Assembly (NCBI GenBank): GCA_016271365.2 | Contig: JADMNL010000022.1 | Coordinates: 222,742,501-222,806,500, forward strand | Length of the DNA stretch: 64,000 nt | Reading direction: 5' to 3' | Source of the DNA: Neoceratodus forsteri | Taxonomy: Eukaryota; Chordata; Ceratodontiformes; Ceratodontidae | Shown: positions 1 through 11,888 of the stretch, piece after piece | Position numbering within the stretch: position 1 is the stretch's first letter | Layout of the letters: each line of letters begins with the position of its first letter | Notes under the pieces: generated by a model | What the model was told of the DNA's origin: nothing | Database searches by the model: none | The model's input: only the letters and a program-made list of their open reading frames with translations | Program-made: the position numbers and the translations under genes

Positions 1-884
1 GGAGCTTCCGGTGTCTCTCTTCCTCTGCCTCTGAAATGGATGTAGCAGATAGGTTTGGTCCCTGAGCTGAGTCATGCGGGCGCCGGTAAGTGGCCCATCT
101 AATCCTGTCCAGCTGTGTGATCTCGTGGGGTGCAGGACTGAACTTTTGGAGGGTCCACTGGGCTGAGGAGGCCTTGGAGGCTTTAACTAGCAGGGGTTCC
201 TTTTTTTTAGGTATTGGTTCTCCCTTTCCCATTCTCTGCTCTGTCTCCATTTTGGTCTTAGTGTTTACGGATACACTGGGGAACGGGTATTGGGGGCAGC
301 TGGGGGGGATTGGGCAAGCTGGCGGGTTGGATGTGGGATCACGAGCTGCGTGGTGGGGGGGTGGCTAATCTCTGCCCTGGGCCTAGCTGTTGCAATTGTT
401 GGTGGGTAGCTGTTAGGGCCTGTATTTGGAGGTGGGAGATATGGGTCTTCATGGTTCATGCCTATTGGGTTTTGGCTCTGGGAGTTCGGGGATTCGCATG
501 GGGACCCGGGGGGTTCGTAACCCGGCATGAAGACTGGATATGGGTTTACTGGATATTTGGGCCTCCCTTGTATATAGTTTTGGGGACTGGGGTGGCGGTT
601 TTGGGAGGAGGGTGTTTTCTCTTGGCTACAGATTTTGGGTTCACATCATCTTTTCGGGAAGGGTTCCTGCTTGTTTGTTACGGAACTTTGGAGGTTGGTG
701 GGGGTGGGATATGGGGGTCATGGTATGCTGTTTCATGTCATCTTTATAGGGATTGGGCTTTTGTATGGGGGGTGGGGAGGGAGATTAGATAGGGGGCGTG
801 ATTGGTGGTTTGGGAGGTGCACCTCGCTACAAATGGTTGGATTTATGTTATCTGGGTACCCAGCTATTGTAAGTTTTTTTTGAA
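1..884 (+). other. G/T-rich spacer, probably between ORF1 and ORF2 of L1-A
   Basis: This stretch is rich in G and T with many runs of G, and it has no recognisable protein. It lies directly before the endonuclease start of the plus-strand L1-like element. The comparable interval of L1-C (about 62350-63260, read on minus) is also G/T-rich and lies between its ORF1 and ORF2. By that analogy I infer an inter-ORF spacer, possibly including the end of ORF1. The element's true 5' end is outside the window. Several open frames of 69-160 codons here look like consequences of low A content, not genes. Confidence 0.35.
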
Positions 885-3800
885 ATGGCTAAAATATAGT
901 TAGTATTGCATCCTGGAATGTGAGAGGCTCAAGGATCGTGGTAAAGGCTGCAGATTTTTAATCACTGTTCCTTGCTTGGTACAGATATTCTTTCTTTGCA
1001 AGAAACACACTGGGCTTGGGAGGAAGCTCGCCTCTCTCTCGGTCTGGGTTCTTCAAGTTTATCTTGCTGGGAACTCTCACTTAGTAGAGGGGTGGCAATT
1101 TTAATTAAAAAACATGTCTTATTCATCAAGGATTCGGTCTGCTCAGACCCGGAAGGGAGATTCATCCTAGTAAAGGGTAACTTAAATGGAGAAAGTGTGG
1201 TACTGGGATCGGTGTACGGACCAGTGGGAGGTAACCCAGACTTCTTTATGAGGTTGACAGACAAGCTGGCTGTCTTTTTGCCAACTCAATATGTGCTGGT
1301 GGATTGAAATGTACCTTTCCCCTCTTTATTGGATAGGGATCCCCAAGATAGGCGAGCACCTTCCTCGGCACAGAAAGCCCTCTGTGAGATGGTTTCGTTG
1401 TTAGGTCTCGGTGACCCATGGCGTGTTGCTAACCCTTCTTTTAAGGCCTTCTCCTTTCAATCGCAGTCGCACGGCACTAAATCAAGACTGGATATGATTT
1501 TAGTGAGTGTCTCCTCTCTCCAGAAGGTCTCTCTCTCTGGTATAGAGCCGATCATTGTGTTGGATCATGCTTTGGTTTGGGTACATTTGTCTATTAGACA
1601 TGATTTTGCTCGTGACTCCATGTGGAGATTAAATACTCAGCTATTGAAGGACCGTCACTGTGTTTCGGAGATTAGTTCGAGAATATCTTTGTTTTTGGCA
1701 GACAATTTGGACTCTACCCATAGGGTGGACATGGTATGGGGAGCATTAAAGTGTTATCTTAGGGGGGATTTTATTCAGATGGCTTCCTCAGGAAGAAAGC
1801 ACGGTTGGCTAGAGCGTTAGAGTTGGTGGGTAGGATTAGAGATTTGGAAGGTAAGTATTTACTATCCTCTTCGGTTTCAGATCTTAAAGAACTCTTTCAG
1901 TTAAAAATGAGTACTGGATCTTCTGAAAGAAAAGATTGAGTACTACCTGGTCAAAACCCAGGCTAAGTATACAGATCTTGGTGAGAAATCCAGGAAATTG
2001 CTGGCTTATTCCTCAGAGCGCTTTGAAAGTTGGAGGATTATTCCTCTCTGGTTTCTTCATCTGTGTTAGGTTTCCTACCAGAGAGATTGCTCGGTTCTTC
2101 GGGAATACTATTCCAGTCTTTATAGTCCCTTTCTACATCCCACTCTGTAGCTGACCTCAAGAGTTACTTAAGAGGAATGGTTCTTCCCAGCATACCGAAT
2201 CCCAACAGGCACGCCCAGTGGCTCCATCTCAGTTGAGGAGATCCAGAGCACTATTGCCTCCCTTGCCCCAGACAAAACACCAGGCCCAGATGGATTCCCA
2301 GTGAATTTTTACAAAGTTTTCTCTAAGGGCTTGACCCCTATCCTGTTTAAATTATATAACTACTTTCAGGTTGCTTCGAACTGATCCGGCTTGTTCAAGG
2401 TCACCATAGTCCTAATTCCTAAAGCAGACAAAGAGCCTCGGACCCAGCCAGTTATCGTTCCATCTCTCTGCAGAATTATGATATTAAAATACTAGCTAAA
2501 ATTCTCGCGGAGAGGATTAAAAAGATCTGGATGGAGCTTTTGAGCCCTGAACAAGCAGGTTTTGTCCCAGGGAGATCTGCTGCTGATCATCTGAGGACAC
2601 TGTCCCATATTTCACAGTACGCCCGGTCAGCTTCAGAACCAATTGTTCTGGTCTCTCTGGATGCTGAAAAAGCATTTGACCGGGTCGACTGGTCCTTTTT
2701 ATGGGCCATTTTGGAAGAAATGGGCTTCCCGTCCTCCTTTCTAAGATTGATTCAGGTACTATATAAGTGCCTCTTCTGGCAAAATCTATTGCAATGGGGT
2801 TTTATCCCTCCTTTCAGTCTCTTCACAGTGACAGGGCTGCCCTTTCTCCTTTATTGTTCAACCTGTACTTGGAACCTCTGCTGATTCAGCTTAAATCTGC
2901 CTCGGGTGAGAGGGTTAGGATTTTAGGGAGGAGTTGGTTCTTTTCATGCACGCTGATGATGTTCTGTTACATCTGTCTGATCCGTAGCATCGTTAGAAGC
3001 AGCTCTGGATATTATTAGGCATTTTAGTTCCTCTGTTTCTAAGTTAAACATATCAAAGTGTGAGATTTTCCTTTAAATAATTACATCTTCAAGAGTTGTT
3101 TCCTTTCCTTTGGAATGAGATGGACTTCCAGTTCTCTTAAGTACCTTGGGATTCACTTTTCCACTGACCCATTTCTGCTCAAGAAATTAAACCTAAATAA
3201 GATTAGAGATTTGGTTAGTCAGGACTTGTAATGTTGGGCATCTCTTCCTATCTCCTTGATGGGCAGAATCAGTATCATTAAAATGAATGTTCTTCCCCGG
3301 AATTTTTACCCACTGAACCTCACCAATCTCTGGATTCCTCTTTCCTTTTTTCAACAGCTCCACAGTATGTTTTCTACCTTATCTGGAAAGGGAAAGGGCA
3401 CGCTTGCTCTTATGGTTCCTTTCGCTCCTCTAAAGACAAGGGAGGCCTGAGACTTCCCAATTTTCAGCTGTTTATTGGGCTGCCCATCTATCCAAGTTGG
3501 GACAGTGGTTCATGGCAAAACCTGAGAATTCTCCCAATATGGCTTCACTTAGAATCGACCTTTCTTTCTGAGCTTAAATTTGACATAGCTACCTTACCCT
3601 ATCTCACTCCAGCTTACTGCACTTGATTTCTAACAACACGGTGGCGGTTTCTCTAAAGTGTGGCCCAATGTCTTAGGTTCTTCCGGATTCCAATCATACT
3701 GGATTTAGGACAACCAATTACTTAATCCCAATCTTATTATTGGTGACTCGAAGGTAGGAGTAACTTGCTCTCACAACTTAAGGATTCCAGGGTAGAACAT

Positions 3801-4509
3801 CTGTATAATCCAACCTCTTCTCACGCCAGGTGATATCCTTGCCAAATTTGGTATTCCAGGTAGAGAGACTTTCAAAGTGTTTCAACTCTGTCACTTGGTT
3901 TGTAATAAGTTTGGTTCGGTATTTAAACTGTCTGTGGTACACCCTTTTCTCTAATATCATTAGGCTGGCATCTCAACCCATTCCATCTCACAGATCTACT
4001 CTTCCTTTTGACTTTTAATTTGAAAGATGAGGTAGGTGGTCCCTTGATCTGGACGCATCTTCTCCCTGAAGAGGTACCACTCTGGAGAACCCTATGGCCT
4101 AACTTGCACAAATATCATACTCAGGATAGGTTCCATTTAGTGCAGTATAATATTGTCAATAATTTATACTATACTCCAGTCAAGCTTTTTCAGCGTAAGA
4201 TGATCTCTTCCCCACGGTGTTTCCATTGCCTCATGGATGAGGGTAACTTGATTCATGTTTTCTGGGAGTGCCCAAAGTGGCCCCTGCATGTGTTCTTCTA
4301 TTATAGATAATCTAGATCCCTTCTGCCTGAGCAGGTTTTTCTCCAGGTATCTGTGTACTGGGTGATTTTTCTCAGATAGACTGCGGGAGCGTAGGTACTA
4401 TATGGCTCTGATTTCGATGGCAGTCAAAAGTTGGTTTTAAGGCACTGAAAGACCAATTAGTTTTATCCTTGTGGATTGGTTAAAGGAATTGATGTCATAC
4501 CTCCAGTCC
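885..4509 (+). pseudogene. L1-A ORF2 remnant (endonuclease, RT, C-terminal CCHC)
   Basis: ORF2 would encode the endonuclease and reverse transcriptase that nick the target and copy the LINE RNA in place. The endonuclease starts near 900 with IASWNVRG, followed by LSLQETH (about 985), a GPVGGNPDF loop (about 1225) and LDHALVWVHLS (about 1560-1590). RT motifs follow: AGFVPGRSAADHL (about 2555), SLDAEKAFDRVDW (about 2660) and HADDVLLHL (about 2950), where the family usually has YADD or FADD. A C-terminal C-x2-C...H...C motif lies near 4218-4272. Many stops and frameshifts break the frame, including a stop just before the endonuclease and one at 1305, so it cannot be expressed. Confidence 0.85.
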
Positions 4510-4572
4510 TGTCTTGCCTAATCGAAGAGTCACAAAGGAATAATCACACTTGGCATTCACACATCAGCACAA

Positions 4573-4578
4573 TTTATT
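4573..4578 (-). promoter_or_regulatory. AATAAA polyadenylation signal in the 3' LTR
   Basis: TTTATT on plus reads AATAAA on minus. It lies about 65 bp before the 3' end of the LTR and about 290 bp after the TATA-like box, a workable R-region layout. The same signal is kept at 11951-11956 in the other LTR. Confidence 0.5.
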
Positions 4579-4868
4579 GCAAGCAAAAGATAATTACACT
4601 TCATTTAGCAGCAATGTCACTATCAGCATTAATGATTACACTTTAGCATTCATTCATTAGCAATATTACTATCAGCATTAATATATACTTCAATTAAGCA
4701 AAACATGATACATCACCGATTCTATGCTACATCCAAGCCTTTTCCCAGTAGCTGGGGAAGCCCTTTAATCATCTCACAGCCTGGCCAGGAGTCTTGAACC
4801 GGGAAAGTTCCACAGCGATGTGTCCACCCTGCAGATGAGGTTTCCAACCAGGCATTGAGAAAGCTACA

Positions 4869-4874
4869 TTTATA
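4869..4874 (-). promoter_or_regulatory. TATA-like box in the 3' LTR
   Basis: TTTATA on plus reads TATAAA on minus (context AAGATATAAATGTAGC). It is placed after the U3 repeats and before the polyadenylation signal, and is conserved at 12244-12249 in the other LTR. The transcription start is inferred to lie about 25-30 bp downstream on minus. Confidence 0.45.
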
Positions 4875-5294
4875 TCTTATTCTATGTTGTAATAACTGCA
4901 GCCTTCATAGTGTTGTTTTGCCACATTCTAGAAGCTGGCCTGGCCCCAGGATGCTGCAAATTCACACCATAAGGACTGCTCAGAATTTCCTACACCTGCT
5001 AGGTCACTGTGCTCCAAACACTGGTCGGGTGCCTAGAACACTATGAGCTACAGAAGTTTAAACAAAACTACAAAACAGGTTGCCTGATAATATGCAACCT
5101 TCAAGTCAGCAAAATACACTGTCTGAAGCAAAACATAATAATGAGGCTATCTAAAGAGCAAAACACCAATTAAATGAAGCAGCATGTAAAATGGAGTCAC
5201 ACAATACAAAATGGAGTATAAATGACATACATTACATGAAATAGCATACAAAATGGAGTGACAATAATCAACATATTATACTATCACTACATTC

Positions 5295-6845
5295 GTCCTT
5301 TGATTATTGTGAATACGATTTGTATGATATTGGTACCATAGCAAAATTACTACTGAATATAACATGATAAGTAACAAGTCCAAATAAGCAAGATAATTGT
5401 CACTACAGCAATGATTATGATAGGATGTATCAGAATATTTAACACTTTTGTAGCTGATGGAGACCATCCTGTAAAAATATCCCACCAATAATGAGTAGTC
5501 TCTTGTTGAATCTTGGAACTTAAATCAATCATTTTATTTTTAACTATCGTAGTTTGCACCTGACTTTGCACTAATGATTTATTTCTTATTGCCAAATGAG
5601 CCTGCATTACATCTGTTTCCTGAATTATCTGTTTAATTTTATTTAATGAGATACTCAATCTTGATTGATCTAAAATATTGGGCTGCCAATACAAAATAAG
5701 CTTCTGCTCATTATCAGGGATCTGTGCATTTTACTGTGGTGGATGACATTACAATCCAATGATTACTAGAATCCATGATTTGAACACGTCCTCCACACAT
5801 ATTCATTATTACTCATTAAATCACTCTGGGCCTTATTTCTTTGCATTATAGAATACATATGTCACATTGTGCATTCTGTCCAATCAATAAATCGCTAAAT
5901 ATTTTCTGCTACTCCCATTCCCCATACCTGTGAAGATTAAATAATTGCAAGAACTCAAAATCATAATTCAAAGTTAATCTTTGGGGTAAGAAAACAGTTG
6001 GCATCCATTGAGCTTGTGTTAATTAAGCTAAATACATCAATTCCTACTGCCTGAAGCCTGTTAGTCAGTGTTTCATATCAACACTATTTAAAATTCCCAT
6101 GCCTGCCCCTGCTCCACCTAATAGCGATCATACCAAGTTCTTTTATATTTGCATTTTCTACTAAACATAAACGCTATGTTAAAATGGATTACATTTTTCT
6201 GATACCGCTGCACTACTGATGTACATGTGGATGGAACCTTAACTATACTATCATTACTATTACAGGATGATTCTTCAACACTGTAATGTGATCTGCCCAA
6301 GTAGTTCTATTAGTTATTGCAGCATATTCATGCAGAATAACGTGTCTTGTCAATCAAAGTAATACTTGCATTGAAAATGTCTGTTTGATTCATGCAGCAA
6401 TCAAGTCTATGTTGTAAAGTCACCATGCAACTATTGGGTAAGTTGCAGCATCTAATAGCAGTCTGGTTCTGTAATTTAATCCAATTTGTGTCCTGCATAG
6501 GTTGGACATATAATCGTCCTGCCATTGTCTCAACTGGTTTCCAAATGTTCACATCTGTGAAAAGTAATGTTCACTATAGGACATCCTTGGTTTTCAGGGC
6601 AAGTAAAGTTGTCTTGCACTCAGAACTGGTGGAAGATTTCAACCCCATTGTACAAGTGGGTCATGCTTCAATATTCTTCCACCTGGGGTAATAGGCTTTA
6701 CCGAATGGACCGTGAGAGAGTGTTATTCCTTTTAGAATCCATTGAAGAACCTAGAAAATACACAGACTGATTATTCTCGAAGATAACATGTGTTCGCTGG
6801 TACATATTCCATCTCTTTCCCTGACCTGATAATTAACACTGTGTT
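5295..6845 (-). pseudogene. env: Retroviral env remnant
   Basis: Env makes the surface and transmembrane subunits of the virion spike. This stretch, between dUTPase and the 3' LTR, has no full frame, but the pieces are env-like. One is a 74-codon segment (6328-6552) with several cysteines and Asn-x-Ser/Thr sites. Near 6060-6120 there is a Gly/Ala-rich stretch, read across a frame change, that resembles a fusion peptide. A 114-codon segment (5350-5694) has a heptad-like helical region, then an aromatic DIFTGW patch and a hydrophobic membrane anchor (IIIIAVVTIILLIW). This order matches a class I fusion transmembrane subunit. The source env family cannot be told by eye. Multiple stops make it non-functional. 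Confidence 0.6.
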
Positions 6846-6861
6846 GTCTCGTCCGTGCATA

Positions 6862-7150
6862 TCACCTCAGCTGGTTCAGGAGGGCCATTTGGGTTTGTAA
6901 CCCATATTTTGGCACCATTGTTAAAACCTCCTGTAGATCTAAAACCTTTATCCCCTTGCTGTTAAGAGTGTGGGGTTGTCCCTTTATAGGGGTCACTTTG
7001 TTAACTGGAATAATTAACAATTGAGCCACTCTGTCATACTGTTGAATTAACAGATTTTGTTCTCTACTATTCAACAAAATTACTTTCACTTCTCCTTGGT
7101 AATCACAATCAATCACCCTCCCAAAATTTGTATTCCCTTGAGGGCTAGTT
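6862..7150 (-). pseudogene. dUTPase remnant downstream of integrase
   Basis: dUTPase hydrolyses dUTP and keeps uracil out of viral DNA. The 84-codon frame 6862-7116 starts MIDCDYQGEVKVILLNS, matching the conserved dUTPase motif around the uracil pocket (D-x-D-Y-x-G-x-hydrophobic). It continues with GDRVAQL-like IQQYDRVAQLLIIPV. The N-terminal motif lies just upstream around 7120-7150 in a shifted frame. In betaretroviruses dUTPase lies in pro, and in non-primate lentiviruses between RNase H and integrase. A position after integrase is the ERV-L arrangement. The C-terminal glycine-rich motif is not evident. Confidence 0.75.
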
Positions 7151-7262
7151 CTGATTTAGGTGCTATCCAACCAAAATGTCTCGTGGAATTTGTATTCCAA
7201 TACCAGTTTCTATCACTTGAATGTTTCTGCTGTTTATTCTGTATTCTTGAAGGGCATGTAAA

Positions 7263-8090
7263 TCAAGTCCAGCAGCTTCTGGGTTGCCCTGCAAGGGAGA
7301 CAGAGCTCCGGTGTAATTTCCCAATATAACACTGTTTCTGTAGTTGAGTAAGCCTGCACTTGCAAATTAGAGTTATCATTCGCATTAAGGGGGTCTCAGA
7401 TTCTCCAATTGGTCTATTATTTAAAATCTGTAATGCTTCATGCAAATTCTCTTTCCATTTTCGTAGGCTCTCCCCCAATTTCCTAAACTGTTCTTTTCAG
7501 CAATCCATTCATTCTCTCAATTAACACTGCTGCTCGTGGGTAATAAGGGATGTGAAATACCCACTGTATGTTGTGGGCTTGAGCATAAGCTTGTACCATT
7601 TTCCCCAAATGGGAACCATTGTCACTTGTATCTGCAAGGGTATTCCATAGTACAACATAATTAAGTTAATTGCCTTAATGGTGTTTTTCTGTGTAGCTTG
7701 TTTACAAGGGTATGCCAATAAATACCCTGAATATGTATCTCACAACTGTGCAAGCATATCGACATCCTCCACTAAGGGGTAGAGGTCCAATGTAATCAAT
7801 CTGCCAAATTTGTCCTGGTAATTTTCCCTCCCAATTGTCCTTTCACAATATGAGGGATTGGTCTTTGTTGCCCATGTTGGCATATAGGACACTGAGCAAT
7901 AACAGTTTTAACCAATCCAATGTTAGGGTACACCCTCACTATATGCCCACCTGTAAGTGGCTTTCTCTCCCAAATGTCCACATTTTGATGTGCCCATTTT
8001 GCCAGCCCTGATAACTGCTGACTTTGAGTTTCTTCAATATCCACTGGAAGAATCTTAGCTTTTCATCTGCAAGAATTATACCATCGCTCT
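7263..8090 (-). pseudogene. Integrase remnant of the ERV
   Basis: Integrase joins viral DNA to the host chromosome. The N-terminal zinc-binding HHCC region is seen at 7796-8044: LAKWAHQNVDIW and GGHIVRVYPNIG supply histidines, and CPICQHGQQRPIP supplies C-x2-C. The core runs through 7718-7521 (LLAYPCKQATQKNTIKAI) and its C-terminal helix is seen at 7478-7263 (KWKENLHEALQILNNRPIG). Several frame changes separate these pieces, and I could not confirm all three catalytic acidic residues. Confidence 0.7.
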
Positions 8091-8149
8091 AGTGTATCTG
8101 AAGCACAATGAGCATCAATATGAAATACAGTGGTCTGAGTATTTTGCAC

Positions 8150-8895
8150 CATAGTCCATATTTCCTGCCACAGTTCTTTTCCCATATTTCTTTTGAATAA
8201 ATTTTCCACTCATCCTTAGCTCAAGTGGGCAGCCAGTTGTTAAACCATTGGCTACAGACCATGAATCAGTATAAATATGACATGTACCTGTTTTATTGTC
8301 TCAAAGCCTGATATACTGCATACAACTCAGCATATTGACTGCTTTTCCTTCTCCTGATGTTACCAAAACTTTTCAGTGTGTGGACAATAAGCTACTGCTT
8401 TCCAGTATCTCCTATTTCCCACATATTTGGCTGAGCCGCCTGTAAACCATACATGTGTCTGGTCAGAAACGGGCAGCTCATCAAAAGGTTTGCCCCATTT
8501 CACAGGTGATTCTTGAATTTCAGGCATTTTTCCTCAACCTGTTCTCCTCTAGAGGAATTTCAGCTACCTTCTCATGGAGGGCTGCTATTCCCCAATTCCT
8601 ACCTTTGCTCGATCCTGAATATACCATTTCCATTTGATAATGCTAGCTTCCTGAGCATGTCCTATTTTGTGAGTTCTAGGGGAGCTTTTACCCATTGCAT
8701 AATGGGTATCTCTGGTCTCAATGCTACCTCATGACCCACTGTCATTTGTTCTGTCTCTATCAGAGCCCAGTAGCATGCTGGTAGTTGTCTCTCAAAAGGT
8801 GAGTATCTGCTACCTACCTGGGAGTTTCCTATTCCAAAACCTAGTGGCACTTTCTGTCTCCCTTGCTTCTGCCACAAACCCAGTTTGCATACTGC
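8150..8895 (-). pseudogene. RNase H and tether remnant of the ERV
   Basis: Between RT and integrase the minus strand keeps an RNase H start near 8440 (HVWFTGGSAKY), where the family's first catalytic aspartate in TDGS appears as Gly. Fragments of the following strands are present, but the frame is broken by many stops. Identification rests mainly on position and this single motif. Confidence 0.5.
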
Positions 8896-8899
8896 CCAG

Positions 8900-9827
8900 T
8901 TACGGACAATTTAATTCTACCTCCTCCTGCAGGGGCCAAAGGTCTAAGGCTTGCTGCACTGCTTCCTTAGCCTTATCAAATGCTTTTTGTTGCTCATCCC
9001 CCCATTCAAACTCGTATTTCTTTCTGGTCACTTTAATAAGGGGAGCTAGTATTTGCCCTAAATGGGGTATATGCTGTCGCCAAAATCCAAACAAACCCAC
9101 AAATCTTTGTGTTTCAGTTTTGTCTTGTGGAGTCGAAAAGTCCAGTATTTTCTGTTGTGCCTTGGGCAATATTTCTCTATGCCCCCTGTTCCATTGAATT
9201 CCCAAAAATTTTACTGTTTGGGAAGGACCCTGTACCTTGTCTGGATTAATTTCCCATCCTTTCTTCCTCATATGATCAATGATCTCATCTAGTAACTGTT
9301 GTACTTTATCTTGATCAGCCCCTGGATCAAGATATCATCAATGTAATGAGAAATCTGCATGCCATCCGCAGCTTCAACTCATTCAGTGTTCTGCCACCAT
9401 CCGTGGCAGATGATGGGCTATGCATATCCCTGAGGTAATCTAGTGAAAGCATATTGCCTCCCCTGCCATGTGAAGGCAAACTGGTCCCAAAACTTTTCCT
9501 CAATCGGAATAGTAAAGAATGCATTAGCTAAATCAATAACTGCATACCATACCCCTTTGTGCCTTTGTATTTGCTTTATCAGGGTGATGGTGTCTGGAAC
9601 GGCAGCCATCAATGAAGGGGTGTACTTGTTCAATTTCCTATAATCTACTGTCATCCGCCATGACCCGTCACTTTTCTTGACCTGCCACACAGGATTGTTC
9701 CAAGCTGTTGTTGTGGGTTTAAGCACTCCTGCCTCTAATAGATCTTTAATAGTGGCAGTTATCTCCTCATGCCCTCCTGGTATTCTATACTGTTTCATAC
9801 AGATAATTTTGTAGCAGGTGGAATGGC
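8900..9827 (-). pseudogene. pol: Reverse transcriptase remnant of the ERV
   Basis: RT copies the viral RNA into DNA. The 126-codon frame 9418-9798 carries fingers and palm motifs in order: GVLKPTTTAWNNPVWQVKK, WRMTVDYRKLNKYTP, VIDLANAFFTIPI (first catalytic Asp) and FTWQGRQYAFTRLPQG. A short insertion or shift follows, then SHYIDDILIQ at about 9327-9352 gives the YIDD catalytic box. The 123-codon frame 8900-9271 holds the thumb and connection, with VKFLGIQWNRGHREI and TETQRFVGLFGFWRQHIP. The YIDD box and overall pattern suit ERV-L or spuma-related RTs more than gammaretroviruses. Stops and shifts disable it. Confidence 0.85.
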
Positions 9828-9829
9828 TA

Positions 9830-10185
9830 CTGGAAGCATCTGCACCTTCCCCACTACTACTGGTCTTGCTGAAATGTAAGGTTTACTCAAATTGATATTG
9901 TCCATCAGACAATTGCAACGTCATCCCCTTTAGTATGTCTATTCCTATAATGTATTCGAATCGAACAATCATTACACAATATTTTCTCCGTGGCAGCTGA
10001 CCTATTTTCAGTTCCAAATGGTCTGCACTGCCTCAATTTGTTTACCTCCTAGTCCTGTAATTACCACTCGCTGACCTTTGTGTTTTGCTGGGTTCCCATA
10101 AATTAATGAGGCCTCCGCCCAGTGTCAATTAAAGCTCATACTTTTTGGGGTGAGCCACTCTTCCAATTAATTTCCAATCCTACAT
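9830..10185 (-). pseudogene. Aspartic protease remnant of the ERV
   Basis: The stretch before RT reads, in shifting frames on minus, as pieces of a retroviral protease: a possible flap or active-site neighbourhood near 10080-10140 and RFEYIIGIDILKGM near 9920-9960, which resembles the conserved IIGxDxL segment near the protease C-terminus. The catalytic DTG triplet is not preserved cleanly. The call is by position and that motif. Confidence 0.5.
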
Positions 10186-10189
10186 GAGG

Positions 10190-11860
10190 TCTAAAATCCC
10201 TCCTAGCCCACCCTTCTACTGGGGCTTGACCTTCATTTCAGTCATATTTTAGGTGTTTCAGTTGCTGCAACTCCCTAACCGGGTACAAATCACTAGGATA
10301 CAGATCTGCATATTCCTGCTCCGGTCGGGTGACTCAATGGATCCCTGAGTGGAGCCCCCACCCGGGACATACTTTCATCATCAAACTCGCCGGGGAGCAG
10401 TTGGACGACAGACCCCTGAAGAGACATGTACATCTGTCTTTAACTTTGAATTGATCTGCTTATTTACTTGCTTCTTAGTGTTCAATCCTCTTTCTGTACA
10501 TCTCCCACATATCAGGGTACTGATCCCATCAATGTTTTCCTTCCACCCCATCCTTTAAGAGAGCCAGGAACATATCTCTCCTAGAAACTCGAATCTCAGG
10601 ATTGGACCGCTGTTTATCCTGTCCTGAAGAATCATATAAACTAGACCCCTTTGGCCCCAATCTCCAGTTCCCTAACTGCCGATGCCTCTAGCACTACACC
10701 TACTGTTTTCCCCATCTGATTAATCAACAAAGTCATCATTACTGCCTTATATGCAAGTGGTGTAGTTTTGATAATCTTATTACGTACAGACACTGGCACA
10801 ACAACACTATTAAATCAGCATGGTCTTCTGTGGAGACCGAACTTTCATCATTTCCATTTTAATGTTTTGTATAATGTCCTTTAAGGTAAACCATGGTTTA
10901 CTATCCTCCGCCAGTCACTCACCATCAGATACTTGTGTTTGCAAGCCATAGCCACCACGTCCAGCATCATGGAATAGCCCTGCCCCTGTATTCGGAGGGT
11001 CCAAACGCCTCCTTCACCACAGGGCATAGCTTAGTGACAGAAACCTAGGGGCATCAGTTTCATCTAAGCTTACTCCATCCACCTCGTGTGTCATACAACC
11101 TCACCAGCCATCTCAACAACTCCCCTGGTGTACCACTCCAGGAGGTCTGATACCTCCTGTTGAGAAAATCCTCCACTACATCTTGATTCCTAGGATTTCC
11201 TGATCCAACACTTCAGTACGCCTTCTAGACACTGGCTGTGCATGCAATATTGGAACCTTACGTCCCTCAGCCTTTTCTTCTTTATCTGAGGCTGACCTTT
11301 CCTCATCTGTAGAAAACCAAATATCTCCATCCCATGTTTCAGGATCCCAGTGGGCTCCTGCCCTAGCTATTGCTAGGCTTACCTTTTCCTACTAACTCTG
11401 CCCCTCCTCTTTATACTTGTACTGTGCCACCGGACAGCTGCATTTTCTGCAACTGTCCGATAGGTATCCAATTATCACTCAGCAAATGATTTTGACATTG
11501 TAACATCACAGCTTTACTTTCCAAATCACAAACCTTTCGCTCCAACTCCGCCTTTTCACTAAGAAGTCCCACTACCTTTCATGCATCTTCCTATAGGCAG
11601 ACAAAAATCCACCCCTGCGCCCAAGGCAGCACGTTCTTTCCCTTTGCCACAGGCACTCTTTCATACATGTAACAACATCTGCAGGCTCAGAATCCTTTAA
11701 ACAGGATTCCCAGTGTTCACTCAACCCTGCACAACATGACCACTCAGTGGCTAAATCAGCATAAGGTTGGTTTTCCCAACCAGGAATTTCCACTTGTGCA
11801 CATGCAACATTAGACTCTTCCTTTAAACATTTTCACTTCACCTTAGTGCAGATTTTCCTT
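10190..11860 (-). pseudogene. gag: Gag remnant of the ERV
   Basis: The 1.6 kb between the primer binding site and protease should hold gag, the matrix/capsid/nucleocapsid precursor. On minus there are only short open pieces; the longest is 73 codons at 11572-11793. I see no clear major homology region and no intact CCHC knuckle. Gag genes diverge fast, so this is mainly a positional call. The decay here is heavier than the modest LTR divergence would suggest. Confidence 0.5.
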
Positions 11861-11863
11861 TAT

Positions 11864-11883
11864 GAATCCTGCCGACTACGCCA
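11864..11883 (-). promoter_or_regulatory. Primer binding site complementary to tRNA-Ser
   Basis: Plus-strand GAATCCTGCCGACTACGCCA equals the 3' end (CCA included) of vertebrate tRNA-Ser of the AGA/TGA type, as I recall that tRNA. The minus strand is therefore a 20-nt perfect primer binding site starting TGGCGTAGTCGG. It lies 5 nt inside the 5' LTR. tRNA-Ser priming is known for the HERV-S group, which is related to ERV-L. Confidence 0.85.
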
Positions 11884-11888
11884 AAAAT

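Larger units (their letters stand above)
4510..5291 (-). repeat. 3' LTR of the ERV
   Basis: A 782-bp LTR, the downstream copy in the provirus's own orientation. It matches 11889-12669 along its whole length with scattered differences, roughly 4-5 percent by eye. On minus it begins TGTAGTGATAG and ends GGCAAGACA. The U3 part holds three copies of ACTCCATTTT (plus-strand AAAATGGAGT near 5188, 5208 and 5250), possible enhancer repeats. A TATA-like box and a polyadenylation signal are listed separately. Confidence 0.9.

Noticed and set aside
310..792. 160-codon plus-strand frame rich in Trp, Gly and Val
   Set aside because: Product of G/T-rich composition in the presumed L1 spacer; no known family and other frames are equally open.
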